DNA from: JABMOV01 sp964654545
GTDB lineage: Bacteria > Fidelibacterota > Marinisomatia > Marinisomatales > JABMOV01
DNA: 64,000 nt
Direction of reading: 5' to 3'
Assembly: GCA_964654545.1 (NCBI GenBank)
Contig: CAZZIU010000010.1
Span: 36,574 to 100,573, forward strand
The position numbers and the translations under genes are program-made. Below, one piece after another: positions 34,864 through 43,929 of this stretch (within the stretch, counting starts at the first letter, position 1; each line of letters opens with the position of its first letter). The notes beneath the pieces are model-generated. The model made no database searches. It was given only the letters and a program-made list of their open reading frames with translations, and was not told the DNA's origin.

Positions 34864-35748
34864 ATGGTTGTCATGACCACCAACACAAAAACCTGGCGTA
34901 TTATTGATATGATTAAATGGGCGACATCCTATTTAGGTGAACGGAATTTTATCCGTCCACGACGAGATATTGAATGGTTATTGCAAGATGTGCTGCAGTG
35001 CTCACGTGTTGATTTGTATCTTCGTTTCGATGAACCATTGAGTCGCTCTCAGCTGGATACGTTGAGAATGCTTGTCAAACGGCGTATTACTAATGAACCG
35101 GTGCAGTATATTATTGGGAAGACCGATTTTTACGGATTAGAATTTGTAATAAACAATTCTGTATTGATTCCCAGGCCAGAAACAGAGCGACTGGTTGATG
35201 TTGCATTGCATACATTATCTACTATGGCGCAACCTACTATTCTTGATATTGGTACCGGTTCAGGGTGCATAGCCATAGCCCTGGCCCATGAAATCCCAGA
35301 AGCGCAAATCACTGCCGTAGATATATCCGATGAGATATTAGCATTGGCTAAAACCAATGCGCAAAACCATAGCATTGAAAATGTATCGCTTATAAAAATG
35401 GATTTTTTGCATCAGGCTTCAGAAAATAGATTTGATATGATTGTGTGTAACCCGCCGTATGTGCCACTTGCAGAAATGAATTCTATCATGCCCGATGTCA
35501 GACACTTTGAACCTGAAATTTCATTAACAGATGGCAAGGATGGTTTAACCTTTTATCGGCGCCTTGCTGAAATTGGCCCAACCATCGTAAATCATGGTGG
35601 ATGGATGATCATGGAGGTTGGCCTGGAAGACCACCCGGAAAAGGCAAAAGCCATTTTTAGTCGCCATCCATTTGGTGACATTGAACTCATACCCGACTAC
35701 AATGGTGACCCCCGTGTTCTTAAAGTGAAGGTGACAAACAATGACTAA
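34864..35748 (+). CDS. prmC: Release factor glutamine methyltransferase PrmC (HemK)
   Basis: The 294-residue protein has a helical N-terminal domain and a SAM-binding core with ILDIGTGSGCIAIALA and the catalytic NPPYVP loop. FYGLEFVINNSVLIPRPETE links the domains and contacts the release factor. It N5-methylates Gln of GGQ in RF1/RF2. It lies just downstream of prfA. The stop overlaps the UbiA start by 8 nt. Confidence 0.95.
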   Translation: MVVMTTNTKTWRIIDMIKWATSYLGERNFIRPRRDIEWLLQDVLQCSRVDLYLRFDEPLSRSQLDTLRMLVKRRITNEPVQYIIGKTDFYGLEFVINNSVLIPRPETERLVDVALHTLSTMAQPTILDIGTGSGCIAIALAHEIPEAQITAVDISDEILALAKTNAQNHSIENVSLIKMDFLHQASENRFDMIVCNPPYVPLAEMNSIMPDVRHFEPEISLTDGKDGLTFYRRLAEIGPTIVNHGGWMIMEVGLEDHPEKAKAIFSRHPFGDIELIPDYNGDPRVLKVKVTNND

Positions 35749-36574
35749 GCTGGTTGCGGCAATACGTTTACTGAGACCGCTCAATTGCTTCATCGGGTCT
35801 TTATCTGTTTTTGTTTCAGCAGCAATTACTCGGTCAATGGACCGCCAATCTGCATTGGTTATAGCAATGCTGGTTGTCTTTTTTTATAATGGCGGAGCCA
35901 ATGCTATTAATGATTATTTTGACTACGAAATCGATAAAATTAATCGTCCTGATCGGCCACTAAGCTCTGGTCTTTTATCCAGGAGTACCGCGGTCTGGAT
36001 TTCCTTTCTCACCTTTGGATGCGGAACGCTGTTGGTAATACAATTAAATCAAATTGCTGCCCTGATCGCCGTTTGCATTGCCATGCCAATTCTTTTAGGA
36101 TACACAAGGTATTTAAAGACAAAACCCCTGATCGGAAATTTTGCGGTAGCGTTTATCCTGGGTCTGGTTTTTGTATTTGGTGGGGCAGTATTTGGGGCTA
36201 TCGATCAAATGCTTGTCCCGGCCATTTTAGCATTTTTGCTTACCTTCCCACGAGAACTTATCAAAGATGTGGAAGATATAGACGGCGACAAAAAATTGGG
36301 ACTGAAAACGTATCCGATCTCTGCAGGAATTTCATCAACGAAAATGGTGGTTAAAACCTGGTCAATAATCACGGGAATAGCAATGCTGATTCCTTCTTTA
36401 CTGGGATATTATAACAACTGGTATTTTTGGTTTGTCCTCATAGGGATTGAAATTCCATTGGTTTATATTTTAACCACATTTTCAGGAAATATAGATAGGG
36501 CTGGAAGGTTTTCAAAATTATTAAAAATGAGTACGATTGCTGGTGTATGTGCAGTGTATTTTGGAACAATATAA
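35741..36574 (+). CDS. UbiA-superfamily prenyltransferase, DGGGP-synthase-like
   Basis: The 277-residue protein has 8-9 TM helices and both Asp-rich motifs that bind prenyl-diphosphate through Mg: NDYFDYEIDKINRPDRPLSSG and KDVEDIDGDKKLGLKTYPI. RLLRPLNCFIGSLSVF and LLTFPRELIKDVEDIDGD match the geranylgeranylglycerol-phosphate geranylgeranyltransferase branch rather than UbiA or MenA. Archaea use this enzyme for ether lipids, and FCB-group bacteria carry homologues. Other roles (quinone, chlorophyll-type or polyprenyl) remain possible. It overlaps prmC by 8 nt. Confidence 0.82.
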   Translation: MTKLVAAIRLLRPLNCFIGSLSVFVSAAITRSMDRQSALVIAMLVVFFYNGGANAINDYFDYEIDKINRPDRPLSSGLLSRSTAVWISFLTFGCGTLLVIQLNQIAALIAVCIAMPILLGYTRYLKTKPLIGNFAVAFILGLVFVFGGAVFGAIDQMLVPAILAFLLTFPRELIKDVEDIDGDKKLGLKTYPISAGISSTKMVVKTWSIITGIAMLIPSLLGYYNNWYFWFVLIGIEIPLVYILTTFSGNIDRAGRFSKLLKMSTIAGVCAVYFGTI

Positions 36575-36647
36575 AGGCAGACAACCATCTGTTAATTCTG
36601 CGATCTTCAGTATCGTTGTTACTAACTATTCAGGTTTTGGAGCAATT

Positions 36648-38087
36648 ATGAAACCAATTATTATTCTGACAATATTGATTTCTTTTATTCTACCTCAGGA
36701 TGCCCAGGATGATCTAACGCTGGAGCGATATCCGATTTTAGTTCTTCCGGCAGATGAGGGCGACGATCCGGAATCAATGGCGTCTAAACTGACACAAATT
36801 GTTGGGAGTCAGGCTACCGAATTGAATCGTTTTGATGTTATTGACCGATCAAAGCTGGAGAGCATTTTAAACGAGCAATCGCTGCAAATGACAGGAATTA
36901 TAAGCGACGAAGACATTGTTGAAGCGGGTAAAGTTGCAGCCGCAAGAGAGGCCTTGCTTGTACGAGTCCTTAATTTTAATCAAAAAGGTGTTCCACCAGA
37001 GGATGAAGAAGAAGAGGACGACAAGGATCGTAAGGAAGCAAGAAAAGCAGGTTTATTGGGAGTAATCGCAAAAGCGATTGTTGATGCTGCAATTGACAAA
37101 TCCCTTGAGGATGTGGAACGCTACCCAAACAACATTCAGACTGTTATTCAAGCCGAGGTAAGGAAAATCGATATTGAGACCGGTCAGTCTGTGGCCTCGT
37201 TTCCTGTGTCCGTAACCTATACAGGTGGAAATAAGGGGAAATCGTTAACTGATGCCCTGCAACTGGCCACGGTTCAGATATCCTCAGAATTGAGAAGATT
37301 GTACCTTTTGACCAGCGAAATACTTGACGTGAAGGGTGATGAAATTATGCTCCTGCTAGGAAAAGACCTTGGATTAAGAAGCGGTATGCGATTTGAAATT
37401 ATTACACCCGAGATTCAAAAGACCGTCCACGGGAGGGAAATTACAATACCGGGTCGCAGTGTGGGACTCGTTGAGGTAGAAGATGTGAGTGGCGATGCCA
37501 GTCGTGGTAAAATTTTGCGTGACTGGGATGAGTTAGAGCCGGGCTATCGCGCAGTTGAAACCCTCATGCCCGTTTTTGGCATGGGTATATCATTGATGAT
37601 GGCTCCAACGATTACAAGTTATCAATTGGAATTTCAACCAACACCATATCCCTTTGAGCGGTTTTTAATCACCGGGTTATTCAATCTCGGAACCATAGTT
37701 GACAGTTATGATCACACCGATTTTCAATTTGGACTTGGAGTAAAATTGGGCTGGAATATTGTTTATCATTCAAAACGATCCATACATACCGGCGTTTCTT
37801 TGCCCATGTATTTCGCCTCACGCTCTGACGATGAATCGCACACAGCAATACTACCGATATTCGCCCCGAGTCTGAATGGCGGGCTCGCCATACAAATGAA
37901 CAAAAACCGTGATTTCATCTTTGAGTGTAAATACGTCTTTACATCTGCAACAGGAAGCTGGAAATATTCAAAGGATAATGATGACGGCGATACGGATACT
38001 TTTGAAGCAGAATGGGATGGAGCTGCCCCGGAAATAGATCCAGACGGATTATATTTCTCACTGGGGATGCGTTTCTTGACTTTGTAG
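36648..38087 (+). CDS. Periplasmic CsgG-like protein with C-terminal beta-rich domain
   Basis: I place the start at the ATG at 36648 (479 residues), with GGAG about 5 nt upstream and a signal peptide MKPIIILTILISFILPQ; an extension to 36537 runs into the end of ubiA. Residues about 30-110 (YPILVLPADE...LNRFDVIDRSKLESILNEQSLQ...AREALLVRVLNF) resemble the CsgG/HfaB fold. Then comes a charged linker (EDEEEEDDKDRKEARKAG) and a beta-rich part that ends in the aromatic strand LYFSLGMRFLTL, like an outer-membrane barrel. No lipobox is seen. The role may be in secretion or signalling at the envelope. Confidence 0.72.
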   Translation: MKPIIILTILISFILPQDAQDDLTLERYPILVLPADEGDDPESMASKLTQIVGSQATELNRFDVIDRSKLESILNEQSLQMTGIISDEDIVEAGKVAAAREALLVRVLNFNQKGVPPEDEEEEDDKDRKEARKAGLLGVIAKAIVDAAIDKSLEDVERYPNNIQTVIQAEVRKIDIETGQSVASFPVSVTYTGGNKGKSLTDALQLATVQISSELRRLYLLTSEILDVKGDEIMLLLGKDLGLRSGMRFEIITPEIQKTVHGREITIPGRSVGLVEVEDVSGDASRGKILRDWDELEPGYRAVETLMPVFGMGISLMMAPTITSYQLEFQPTPYPFERFLITGLFNLGTIVDSYDHTDFQFGLGVKLGWNIVYHSKRSIHTGVSLPMYFASRSDDESHTAILPIFAPSLNGGLAIQMNKNRDFIFECKYVFTSATGSWKYSKDNDDGDTDTFEAEWDGAAPEIDPDGLYFSLGMRFLTL

Positions 38088-39041
38088 ATGGCCCATAATA
38101 GTCAACAATCCTGTAAAAATTGCGGCAACCCACTTACGGGATTGTACTGTTCGCATTGCGGACAAAAAAGTACGGAAAAAAATGTTAGTCTGAAAATAAT
38201 GCTGGAGGACGTGATTGGTGATGTTTTTTCCGTTGACTCTAAAATCATCCGTAGCCTTAAGCCCCTGTTATTTAAACCGGGATCGCTATCACTGGATTAC
38301 ACAATAGGGAAAAGAGATTCCTATGTAAAGCCGTTTCGTTTATACCTGTTTTCCAGTCTGCTGTTTTTCTTTTTTACCTTTTTAAATTCGGGATCTAATA
38401 ATGGTAACGGCGATGGCTCGGCATCAGCGCTAGACAGTCTGGCAACCCTGTATCCCGTTGACACATTAAACCCCAATGGAAATTTGGTGATTCATCTCCG
38501 AGATGGAGGGATTGGTCTTTCTTATTTTCTGCCTGATAGCACAAATCCACCATCGTCCTTAATGGATACATCAGAATCGTTTATTGACAAACAATTTTCA
38601 CACATGACATACGGTGAATTAAAGGCCAAAGAAGGTCGACTAGGCGCTAATTTTAGAGAGTCCGTTCCCAATGTATTATTTTTTCTTGTACCTGTTTTTG
38701 CCTTATTATTTAAACTGCTCCACATACGACAAAAAAAATTCTATGTGGGACACCTGATCTTTGTTTTTCATCTTCACGCATTTTTCTTTATTCTACTACT
38801 AATTCTCTCCCTAATTAATTTTCTTATTGGACTAGTATTTACTTCAGCACTACTGGAAATAATTTTGTCTATCATTGCGTTTATAATATTCGTTGTTTAT
38901 TTGTTTTTGGCCATGAGAAAAGTCTATGGACAGAAGGCATGGATCACAGCAATCAAACTGATTACAATTATATTCCTTTATATTACTATCATTTTAATTA
39001 GTTTGATCTTGTTTGTCTTTATCTCTATTTGGCTGCTCTGA
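38088..39041 (+). CDS. DUF3667 membrane protein with N-terminal zinc ribbon
   Basis: The 317-residue protein begins with a zinc-ribbon motif Cys9-x2-Cys12 and Cys21-x2-Cys24 (CKNC/CSHC). DVIGDVFSVDSKIIRSLKPLLFKPGSLSLDYTIGKRDSYVKPFRLYLFSS is the DUF3667 signature. Five hydrophobic helices fill the C-terminal half. Function unknown. It starts immediately after the stop of the CsgG-like gene (0-nt gap), so it is probably co-transcribed. Confidence 0.85.
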   Translation: MAHNSQQSCKNCGNPLTGLYCSHCGQKSTEKNVSLKIMLEDVIGDVFSVDSKIIRSLKPLLFKPGSLSLDYTIGKRDSYVKPFRLYLFSSLLFFFFTFLNSGSNNGNGDGSASALDSLATLYPVDTLNPNGNLVIHLRDGGIGLSYFLPDSTNPPSSLMDTSESFIDKQFSHMTYGELKAKEGRLGANFRESVPNVLFFLVPVFALLFKLLHIRQKKFYVGHLIFVFHLHAFFFILLLILSLINFLIGLVFTSALLEIILSIIAFIIFVVYLFLAMRKVYGQKAWITAIKLITIIFLYITIILISLILFVFISIWLL

Positions 39042-39160
39042 TTTTCATTGAGAGAAAATACATATTGCATATTTGACAGTTTATGATCATTTATTGAACG
39101 CAAAATGATTGTACCACAAGGCAGGCTTTCAATTAAAATATACGGAAATTTGCTATCGGG

Positions 39161-40378
39161 TTATTCTTTAAATATATCCTTTACCTGTGCCACCTTTCCA
39201 TCAGCAGCCGGATTTGGCGTAAGTCCCAGTATTTTAGCAATGATTCCATAGACCTGAATATTTTCCATGGATTCTCTTTCATACCCACCTTTGAAGGCAG
39301 GTCCATCCGCGATAAAAAGTGCCTGCATACTCTGCAAACGGTTGTCGAAACCATGCGTAGCGCCACTTGTCATATATGTAATGTGCTCCGGGTCATTTTT
39401 TCTACTGTACTCAAGAATGCTCCAGCCTTCATCTGCAATCAGTAGTATTTGTTTTATCCGATAATGATTTTTAAAATGGTAAACATCAGGGATATCTTTT
39501 TTCAAATAGGCTTTCAAGTGCGGTGTTGTTTTGAGATCCTCAACCAATTGATTGGCCCTCTGATCTGAAATATTGTATAGAAAAGAAAAGGGCCCACTCC
39601 GTTCCTGGGTTACGCCGGACAAATCAACATATTTTGATAGGTCAATGACTCGATCGGGGGATAAATCGGTCATTCCATGATCGCTGACAGCGATAATATT
39701 TAATCGGTCGTAAATCTCCAATTCCTTCATTGTTGCCACAATAGTACCGAACAGGGAATCCAACGCCACAATTTTTTTCCTGGTTTCCGGCGCCGTCACA
39801 CCAAATTGATGACTGGTTTCATCCGGTTCATGGAAATAGAGCGTAATGAGCCGTGGGCGACGTTTTTCAGGCAATGAAAACCAGGCCGCTACAGAATCAA
39901 TGCGGTCATAGAAGGGCATAAAATGATCATACTTTTTCCAAATCGAGGGTTGAACACCCCCAATTGGCGCCTCTGTACCAACCCAAAACATGGACGCGGA
40001 TTTTACACCTTGTTTCTCAGCTGTAACCCATATTGGCTCACCACCGTAGAAACGCGGATCTTCTACCTTGGTACGATCGCTAAGCTGGTATATATCATCC
40101 AAGACAGAATCATAGAAATAATTATCTATAAGACCATGGTTTTCTATGTACATGCCTGTGGCAAGGGTATAGTGGTTGGGAAACGTTTTGGTGACAAAAA
40201 CCGGCGTCAATTTATTTACGTGAACACCGTTTTTAATTGCCTCGTCAAAATGTGGTGTATCATACCAATCAATATAGTCCGCTCGGAAACCATCAAACGA
40301 AACAAGTAACACATAAGAATCATCTGACTTTGAAAAACAGAGCCCGATGAGCAAGGCAGTGAAAAATATTTTTTTCAT
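39161..40378 (-). CDS. Secreted ectonucleotide pyrophosphatase/phosphodiesterase (NPP family)
   Basis: The start at 40378 (405 residues) is chosen for its signal peptide MKKIFFTALLIGLCFS. The alkaline-phosphatase-superfamily metal sites are clear: SFDGFRADYID (Asp), TKTFPNHYTLATGMY (nucleophile Thr), YFHEPDETSHQFG (Asp/His), VSDHGMTDL (Asp-His) and SGATHGFDN (His). It hydrolyses nucleotide or phospholipid phosphodiester bonds in the periplasm. It follows a secreted hypothetical gene on the minus strand. Confidence 0.93.
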   Translation of the reverse strand: MKKIFFTALLIGLCFSKSDDSYVLLVSFDGFRADYIDWYDTPHFDEAIKNGVHVNKLTPVFVTKTFPNHYTLATGMYIENHGLIDNYFYDSVLDDIYQLSDRTKVEDPRFYGGEPIWVTAEKQGVKSASMFWVGTEAPIGGVQPSIWKKYDHFMPFYDRIDSVAAWFSLPEKRRPRLITLYFHEPDETSHQFGVTAPETRKKIVALDSLFGTIVATMKELEIYDRLNIIAVSDHGMTDLSPDRVIDLSKYVDLSGVTQERSGPFSFLYNISDQRANQLVEDLKTTPHLKAYLKKDIPDVYHFKNHYRIKQILLIADEGWSILEYSRKNDPEHITYMTSGATHGFDNRLQSMQALFIADGPAFKGGYERESMENIQVYGIIAKILGLTPNPAADGKVAQVKDIFKE

Positions 40379-40394
40379 TATTGTTTGCCTGTCT

Positions 40395-41354
40395 TTAAAA
40401 GGCGTATGGAACAAACTGGAGAATTGTTCTGGGATGTTCGTCAGAAATCAAGAGAAAACCAAGACTATCAACCCTTACAATTCCTTCCCAGTTATGAGAT
40501 TGTTCTTCGGGTTTAGTCAAATAGATAGGTGGTGTATCCGTTAAGGTAAAGAAGTTGCCATCGTACTTCATTTCTATCAATCGCTCTACATCGCTTTTGC
40601 GTGTAACGTTGCCGAAGGGATTCGCGATAAAATCGTTTGCAGGTTTTAAGATGAAATAATCTCCATGCCACAGATAATTTATTACCCAAAAACATTGGTC
40701 AGCTGTAGGCTGAGTTGCATCGGTAATTCGAAACTCTATTGAAGGGAAAGGCATTTTGTCTACTACTTGTAAATCCGGTGATACAATGGGCACCCACGCA
40801 TCCGGGTTCACTTTTGCGCCATTGGCTTCGTAAAGAGGAATTAGCTGATCGTTGGTATAGAGCAAGGATTCAAAAGCCATATTGTTAATTATTTCCGGTG
40901 TATCTATTTCCAATAAAGGACTGCTATGCAACGTAATTCCTTCTGCAAGTGATGGAACAGACGCGCGGACAAAAACGCCCTTCAATCCCTTCCTGGTTTC
41001 TACCTCAATGGATAAGTAGGCCAGCGTATCCACAAAGACGATGGCTTCAAATCCCTCAAATCCTGGTATGTATCGAGTGAAGTCGTCACCGCTAAACGGT
41101 ATGCGGATTGGAAGGACACTATGATCTTCAGAGGTAATCGCTTTTAAGAGTTCGCTTTTGGCCAGAGCCGGTAGATACCCATTGGGATATTGTGGCAAAA
41201 GAACAACATAATCCGCAAACCAGGCCAACCCGGAATATTCGTTTTGTGCATCATTGTAGGGATCTGGTAATTGCAGTTCAATGGGTTGTTCGGCATGGAG
41301 ACCAACCACGATTTGAAGAAATAGGAAAATGTGAATTAATGAAGAAGATTTCAA
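40395..41354 (-). CDS. Secreted protein of unknown function
   Basis: I choose a TTG start at 41354 (319 residues), with AGGA about 7 nt upstream and a signal peptide that ends near QIVVGLHA; an open extension to 41462 would overlap pcm. The mature part has no recognised motif and reads as repeated beta-propeller-like strands (YSGLAWFADYVVLLPQYPNG, GFEGFEAIVFVDTLAYLSIEV, EGIVRVDSLGFLLISDEHP). The last block resembles SdiA-regulated or esterase-like phytase-type repeats, but only weakly. It is followed by the NPP gene after 16 nt. Confidence 0.6.
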   Translation of the reverse strand: MKSSSLIHIFLFLQIVVGLHAEQPIELQLPDPYNDAQNEYSGLAWFADYVVLLPQYPNGYLPALAKSELLKAITSEDHSVLPIRIPFSGDDFTRYIPGFEGFEAIVFVDTLAYLSIEVETRKGLKGVFVRASVPSLAEGITLHSSPLLEIDTPEIINNMAFESLLYTNDQLIPLYEANGAKVNPDAWVPIVSPDLQVVDKMPFPSIEFRITDATQPTADQCFWVINYLWHGDYFILKPANDFIANPFGNVTRKSDVERLIEMKYDGNFFTLTDTPPIYLTKPEEQSHNWEGIVRVDSLGFLLISDEHPRTILQFVPYAF

Positions 41355-41377
41355 TACTGATCCTGTAAATTTCCTTG

Positions 41378-42037
41378 ATGAGTTTAGGGCAGTCAGAGAA
41401 AAAGGGAAATGCATATTTGCAGAATAAGCGGATGGCCATGGTGCAAAATCAATTGCAGGCAAGAGGCATCAGGGATAAGCACGTGCTTAAGGCAATGGGG
41501 GAACTTCCGCGGCATGTTTTTGTTCATGAACATGAATGTGAAAGGGCATATGATGATAGTCCGCTACCTATTGGACATGGACAAACCATCAGTCAACCCT
41601 TTATTGTCGCATACATGACAGAATTATTGGCGATTAAACCAACAAATTCTATCCTTGAAATTGGCACAGGATGCGGGTATCAGACGGCGGTACTCTGCGC
41701 TCTTGGGAAGCAGGTTACTTCTGTGGAGCTCGTACCGGAATTGGCAGAAAGAGCAAGAGAAACATTAGAAAAATTGAATATAGAAAATGTGGACATTATA
41801 TCCGATGACGGAAAAAATGGCTGGCTCGACAATGCCCCATACGACAGGATTATGGTTACTGCAGCACCGAAAAACATTCCAAAAGCATTGAAGGATCAAC
41901 TGGCTATTGATGGCAGGATGGTTATCCCTGCAGGTAGTACACTATTCACCCAGCATCTATGGCTGATTGAGAAAGACATGAACAATAAAATTCACAAAAA
42001 TAAATCATTGGGGGTTCGGTTTGTTCCACTGGTATAA
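41378..42037 (+). CDS. pcm: Protein-L-isoaspartate O-methyltransferase
   Basis: The 219-residue protein has the family blocks MVQNQLQARGIRDKHVLKAMGELPRHVFV, GHGQTISQPFIVAYMTELL, LEIGTGCGYQTAVL (SAM loop) and APKNIPKALKDQL. It repairs isoaspartyl damage in proteins. The start is uncertain: ATG at 41378 (preceded by TTG at 41375), or ATG at 41432 or 41438, which would better fit family length and leave room for the divergent promoter. The 3' end overlaps the TlpA-like gene by 17 nt. Confidence 0.92.
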   Translation: MSLGQSEKKGNAYLQNKRMAMVQNQLQARGIRDKHVLKAMGELPRHVFVHEHECERAYDDSPLPIGHGQTISQPFIVAYMTELLAIKPTNSILEIGTGCGYQTAVLCALGKQVTSVELVPELAERARETLEKLNIENVDIISDDGKNGWLDNAPYDRIMVTAAPKNIPKALKDQLAIDGRMVIPAGSTLFTQHLWLIEKDMNNKIHKNKSLGVRFVPLV

Positions 42038-42509
42038 GAAACCAATATTTGGCATATTACTCCTTTTCATCTTTGGGTGCGAGACGGGAGCAATACTAAC
42101 ACCGGCGACAGCTGAATCAATTATGGAGACTGTAGCAAAGCACAAAGGAAACGAGGCCGTGCTTCTAAATGTATGGGCTACCTGGTGCGAACCATGTGTT
42201 GAAGAATTCCCAATGATCGTGGAATTGGGGGATAAGTATTCTGATGTAAGCGTCTATTTTGTCAGCGTTGACTTTGCCGATGAACAGGACAAAGTAAAAG
42301 ATTTTTTAATAGACCATCACGTAAGTGGTCTTAGTTATATCAAAGAACAAAAAGATATGCCGTTTATAAATGGTATCAACACAAACTGGACGGGAGCCCT
42401 CCCTTTTACCATCGTGTATCGCAAATCAGATGGCAGCATTGTGGACTATTGGGAAGGAAAAGTTGAGAATGAAAAATTCACACAGGCAATCGACAAAGCA
42501 CTACAATAA
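42021..42509 (+). CDS. TlpA-like thioredoxin-fold lipoprotein
   Basis: The start is TTG (42021) with GGGGG about 7 nt before it; no ATG is suitable. The 162-residue protein has a lipoprotein signal (ILLLFIFGC). The thioredoxin site is WCEPC in LLNVWATWCEPCVEEFP, followed by the cis-Pro region TGALPFTIVY. It likely reduces or transfers disulfides in the periplasm, e.g. for cytochrome c maturation. It overlaps pcm by 17 nt and is followed by a second redoxin after 10 nt. Confidence 0.88.
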   Translation: MFHWYKKPIFGILLLFIFGCETGAILTPATAESIMETVAKHKGNEAVLLNVWATWCEPCVEEFPMIVELGDKYSDVSVYFVSVDFADEQDKVKDFLIDHHVSGLSYIKEQKDMPFINGINTNWTGALPFTIVYRKSDGSIVDYWEGKVENEKFTQAIDKALQ

Positions 42510-42519
42510 AGGAGAAAAT

Positions 42520-43101
42520 ATGAAATTTGTAACACTGATAAGTTTGCTGTCAATTCTCATGGCTGGAGAATTGGACTTGAATGCGGATATTCCATTGTCC
42601 GATGTAAAAATGCAGGATGTGTCCGGTGGGGATTTAAGCCTGTCCGACATAAGAGGAGAGAATGGGTTGCTGGTAATATTTTCATGCAACACATGTCCCT
42701 GGGTAATCCGCTGGCAGGACAGGTATGTTGAAATAGCCGATCAGTTTAAAGACGATAAACTGGGTATCGTAGCCATCAATTCGAATGAAGCATCGCGTAG
42801 TGGTGTGGATAGTTTTGAAGCCATGCAGAAACATGCACAAGAAAACGGATATAATTTCTATTATACTGTAGACAAAGATTCCAAGCTGGCGCATGCATTT
42901 GGCGCGACAAGAACACCCCATGTTTTTCTATTCAATGGTGCTGGTAAACTGGTATATCGAGGCGCCATTGATGACAACGCCAGAGATGCAAAAAATGTAG
43001 ACGAACCATATTTAAAAAATGCAATTCATTCCATGCTGGAAGGCAAAACTATAGATATGGCAAGTACCAAAGCACTGGGGTGCTCAATAAAGTACAATTA
43101 A
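42520..43101 (+). CDS. Secreted thioredoxin/redoxin-family protein (C-terminal GCSIK type)
   Basis: I start at the ATG at 42520 (193 residues), with GGAG upstream and signal peptide MKFVTLISLLSILMAG; an extension to 42370 is out of place because it runs inside the TlpA-like gene. The redox site is CNTCPW in VIFSCNTCPWVIRWQDRY. AFGATRTPHVFLFNGAGKLVYRGAIDD and the C-terminal GCSIKYN are the signature of a bacterial peroxiredoxin-like family. It probably acts in periplasmic thiol/peroxide handling with the neighbouring TlpA-like protein. Confidence 0.9.
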   Translation: MKFVTLISLLSILMAGELDLNADIPLSDVKMQDVSGGDLSLSDIRGENGLLVIFSCNTCPWVIRWQDRYVEIADQFKDDKLGIVAINSNEASRSGVDSFEAMQKHAQENGYNFYYTVDKDSKLAHAFGATRTPHVFLFNGAGKLVYRGAIDDNARDAKNVDEPYLKNAIHSMLEGKTIDMASTKALGCSIKYN

Positions 43102-43113
43102 TCTGATTTGGAC

Positions 43114-43133
43114 TGGGGAAAAAGATATCCCCA
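43114..43133. terminator. Inverted repeat between convergent genes
   Basis: TGGGGA (43114-43119) and TCCCCA (43128-43133) are perfect 6-bp arms with an 8-nt loop, between a redoxin stop at 43101 and a LolA-like gene stop at 43150. A T-tract is missing on both sides, so termination here is uncertain. Confidence 0.4.
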
Positions 43134-43149
43134 AACAATCTTCGAACTA

Positions 43150-43929
43150 TTATTTTCGCAGAGATGCCTTTGAAAACAGGTAATCGGGAATGTCCACGTC
43201 GAAGGCAATTTCATCGATAATGAATTCGGTACCTTTGCCTTTTGACAAGGCATCTTTAAAGATCATCTTTTTTGGATACCAGCGATCGCCAACCTGAAAT
43301 ACTTCCTCGATCGAGGTTGTTTTAAGGAGTTTGCCGCTTTTTGCATTTCGGTCTTCACGCAGCGGGATCATACGCTCTTTATCCACCCAGACTTTTCGTG
43401 AGTGATAGGCCGCTTCCTCTGATTTGGCGGCAAGATGTAATACCCAGCAATTGCGATCATTGTATATTTCAGAACCCAGAATCTCCGCATTATACATTTC
43501 ACTCATACTCTGATCTTCCATCATATCTTCGTAGGATAAATCAGAGCCCATCATGGATTGGCGTAGCATATGACCGGCAATTCGAATCACTCGATCTGAT
43601 TGGGGGGAATACAGCCATAACTGATCCCCGATCTTCAGCATCTTCGTACCCCTTTCGCGGGCAGGACTGAGGTATTCGGTGAAGGACTGCTCATCTCCCT
43701 GAATCCAGGATTTGGCGGTGATTGTTCTACTCGTACGTTTTCCGTGAATGGTCATGGTTGTGGTAGCAGAGCGGTTGCCCGCCAGTGTATTGGCATCAAT
43801 TGCTTTGAGAATCTCTTCTCCACTAGGTGATTGGGCATACAGCCCCAATGATAAAATCAGAGTAAATGGTACAAGACCAATATGAAAGAAAGCCAGGTGG
43901 GCATGGTTGATAGCATGTGAGTTTATCAT
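43150..43929 (-). CDS. LolA-like outer-membrane lipoprotein-sorting protein
   Basis: The 259-residue protein has a signal peptide (PFTLILSLGLYAQS) and the LolA-like fold seen in PF17131-type proteins: KSWIQGDEQSFTEYLSPARERGTKMLKIGDQLWLYSP, RQSMMGSDLSYEDMMED and ISLREDRNAKSGK-like strands. The hydrophobic cavity of this fold carries lipids or lipoproteins across the periplasm. It is the last gene of the TetR-led operon, overlapping the second permease by 1 nt, so it likely receives cargo from that transporter. Confidence 0.88.
   Translation of the reverse strand: MINSHAINHAHLAFFHIGLVPFTLILSLGLYAQSPSGEEILKAIDANTLAGNRSATTTMTIHGKRTSRTITAKSWIQGDEQSFTEYLSPARERGTKMLKIGDQLWLYSPQSDRVIRIAGHMLRQSMMGSDLSYEDMMEDQSMSEMYNAEILGSEIYNDRNCWVLHLAAKSEEAAYHSRKVWVDKERMIPLREDRNAKSGKLLKTTSIEEVFQVGDRWYPKKMIFKDALSKGKGTEFIIDEIAFDVDIPDYLFSKASLRK

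Noticed and set aside
36537..36647. Upstream extension of the CsgG-like protein
   Set aside because: It overlaps the ubiA end; the ATG at 36648 has SD and signal peptide.
41355..41462. Upstream extension of the secreted protein opposite pcm
   Set aside because: It would overlap pcm and place 36 residues before the signal peptide; TTG at 41354 has an SD.
42370..42519. Upstream extension of the redoxin gene
   Set aside because: It lies inside the TlpA-like gene; the ATG at 42520 has GGAG and a signal peptide.
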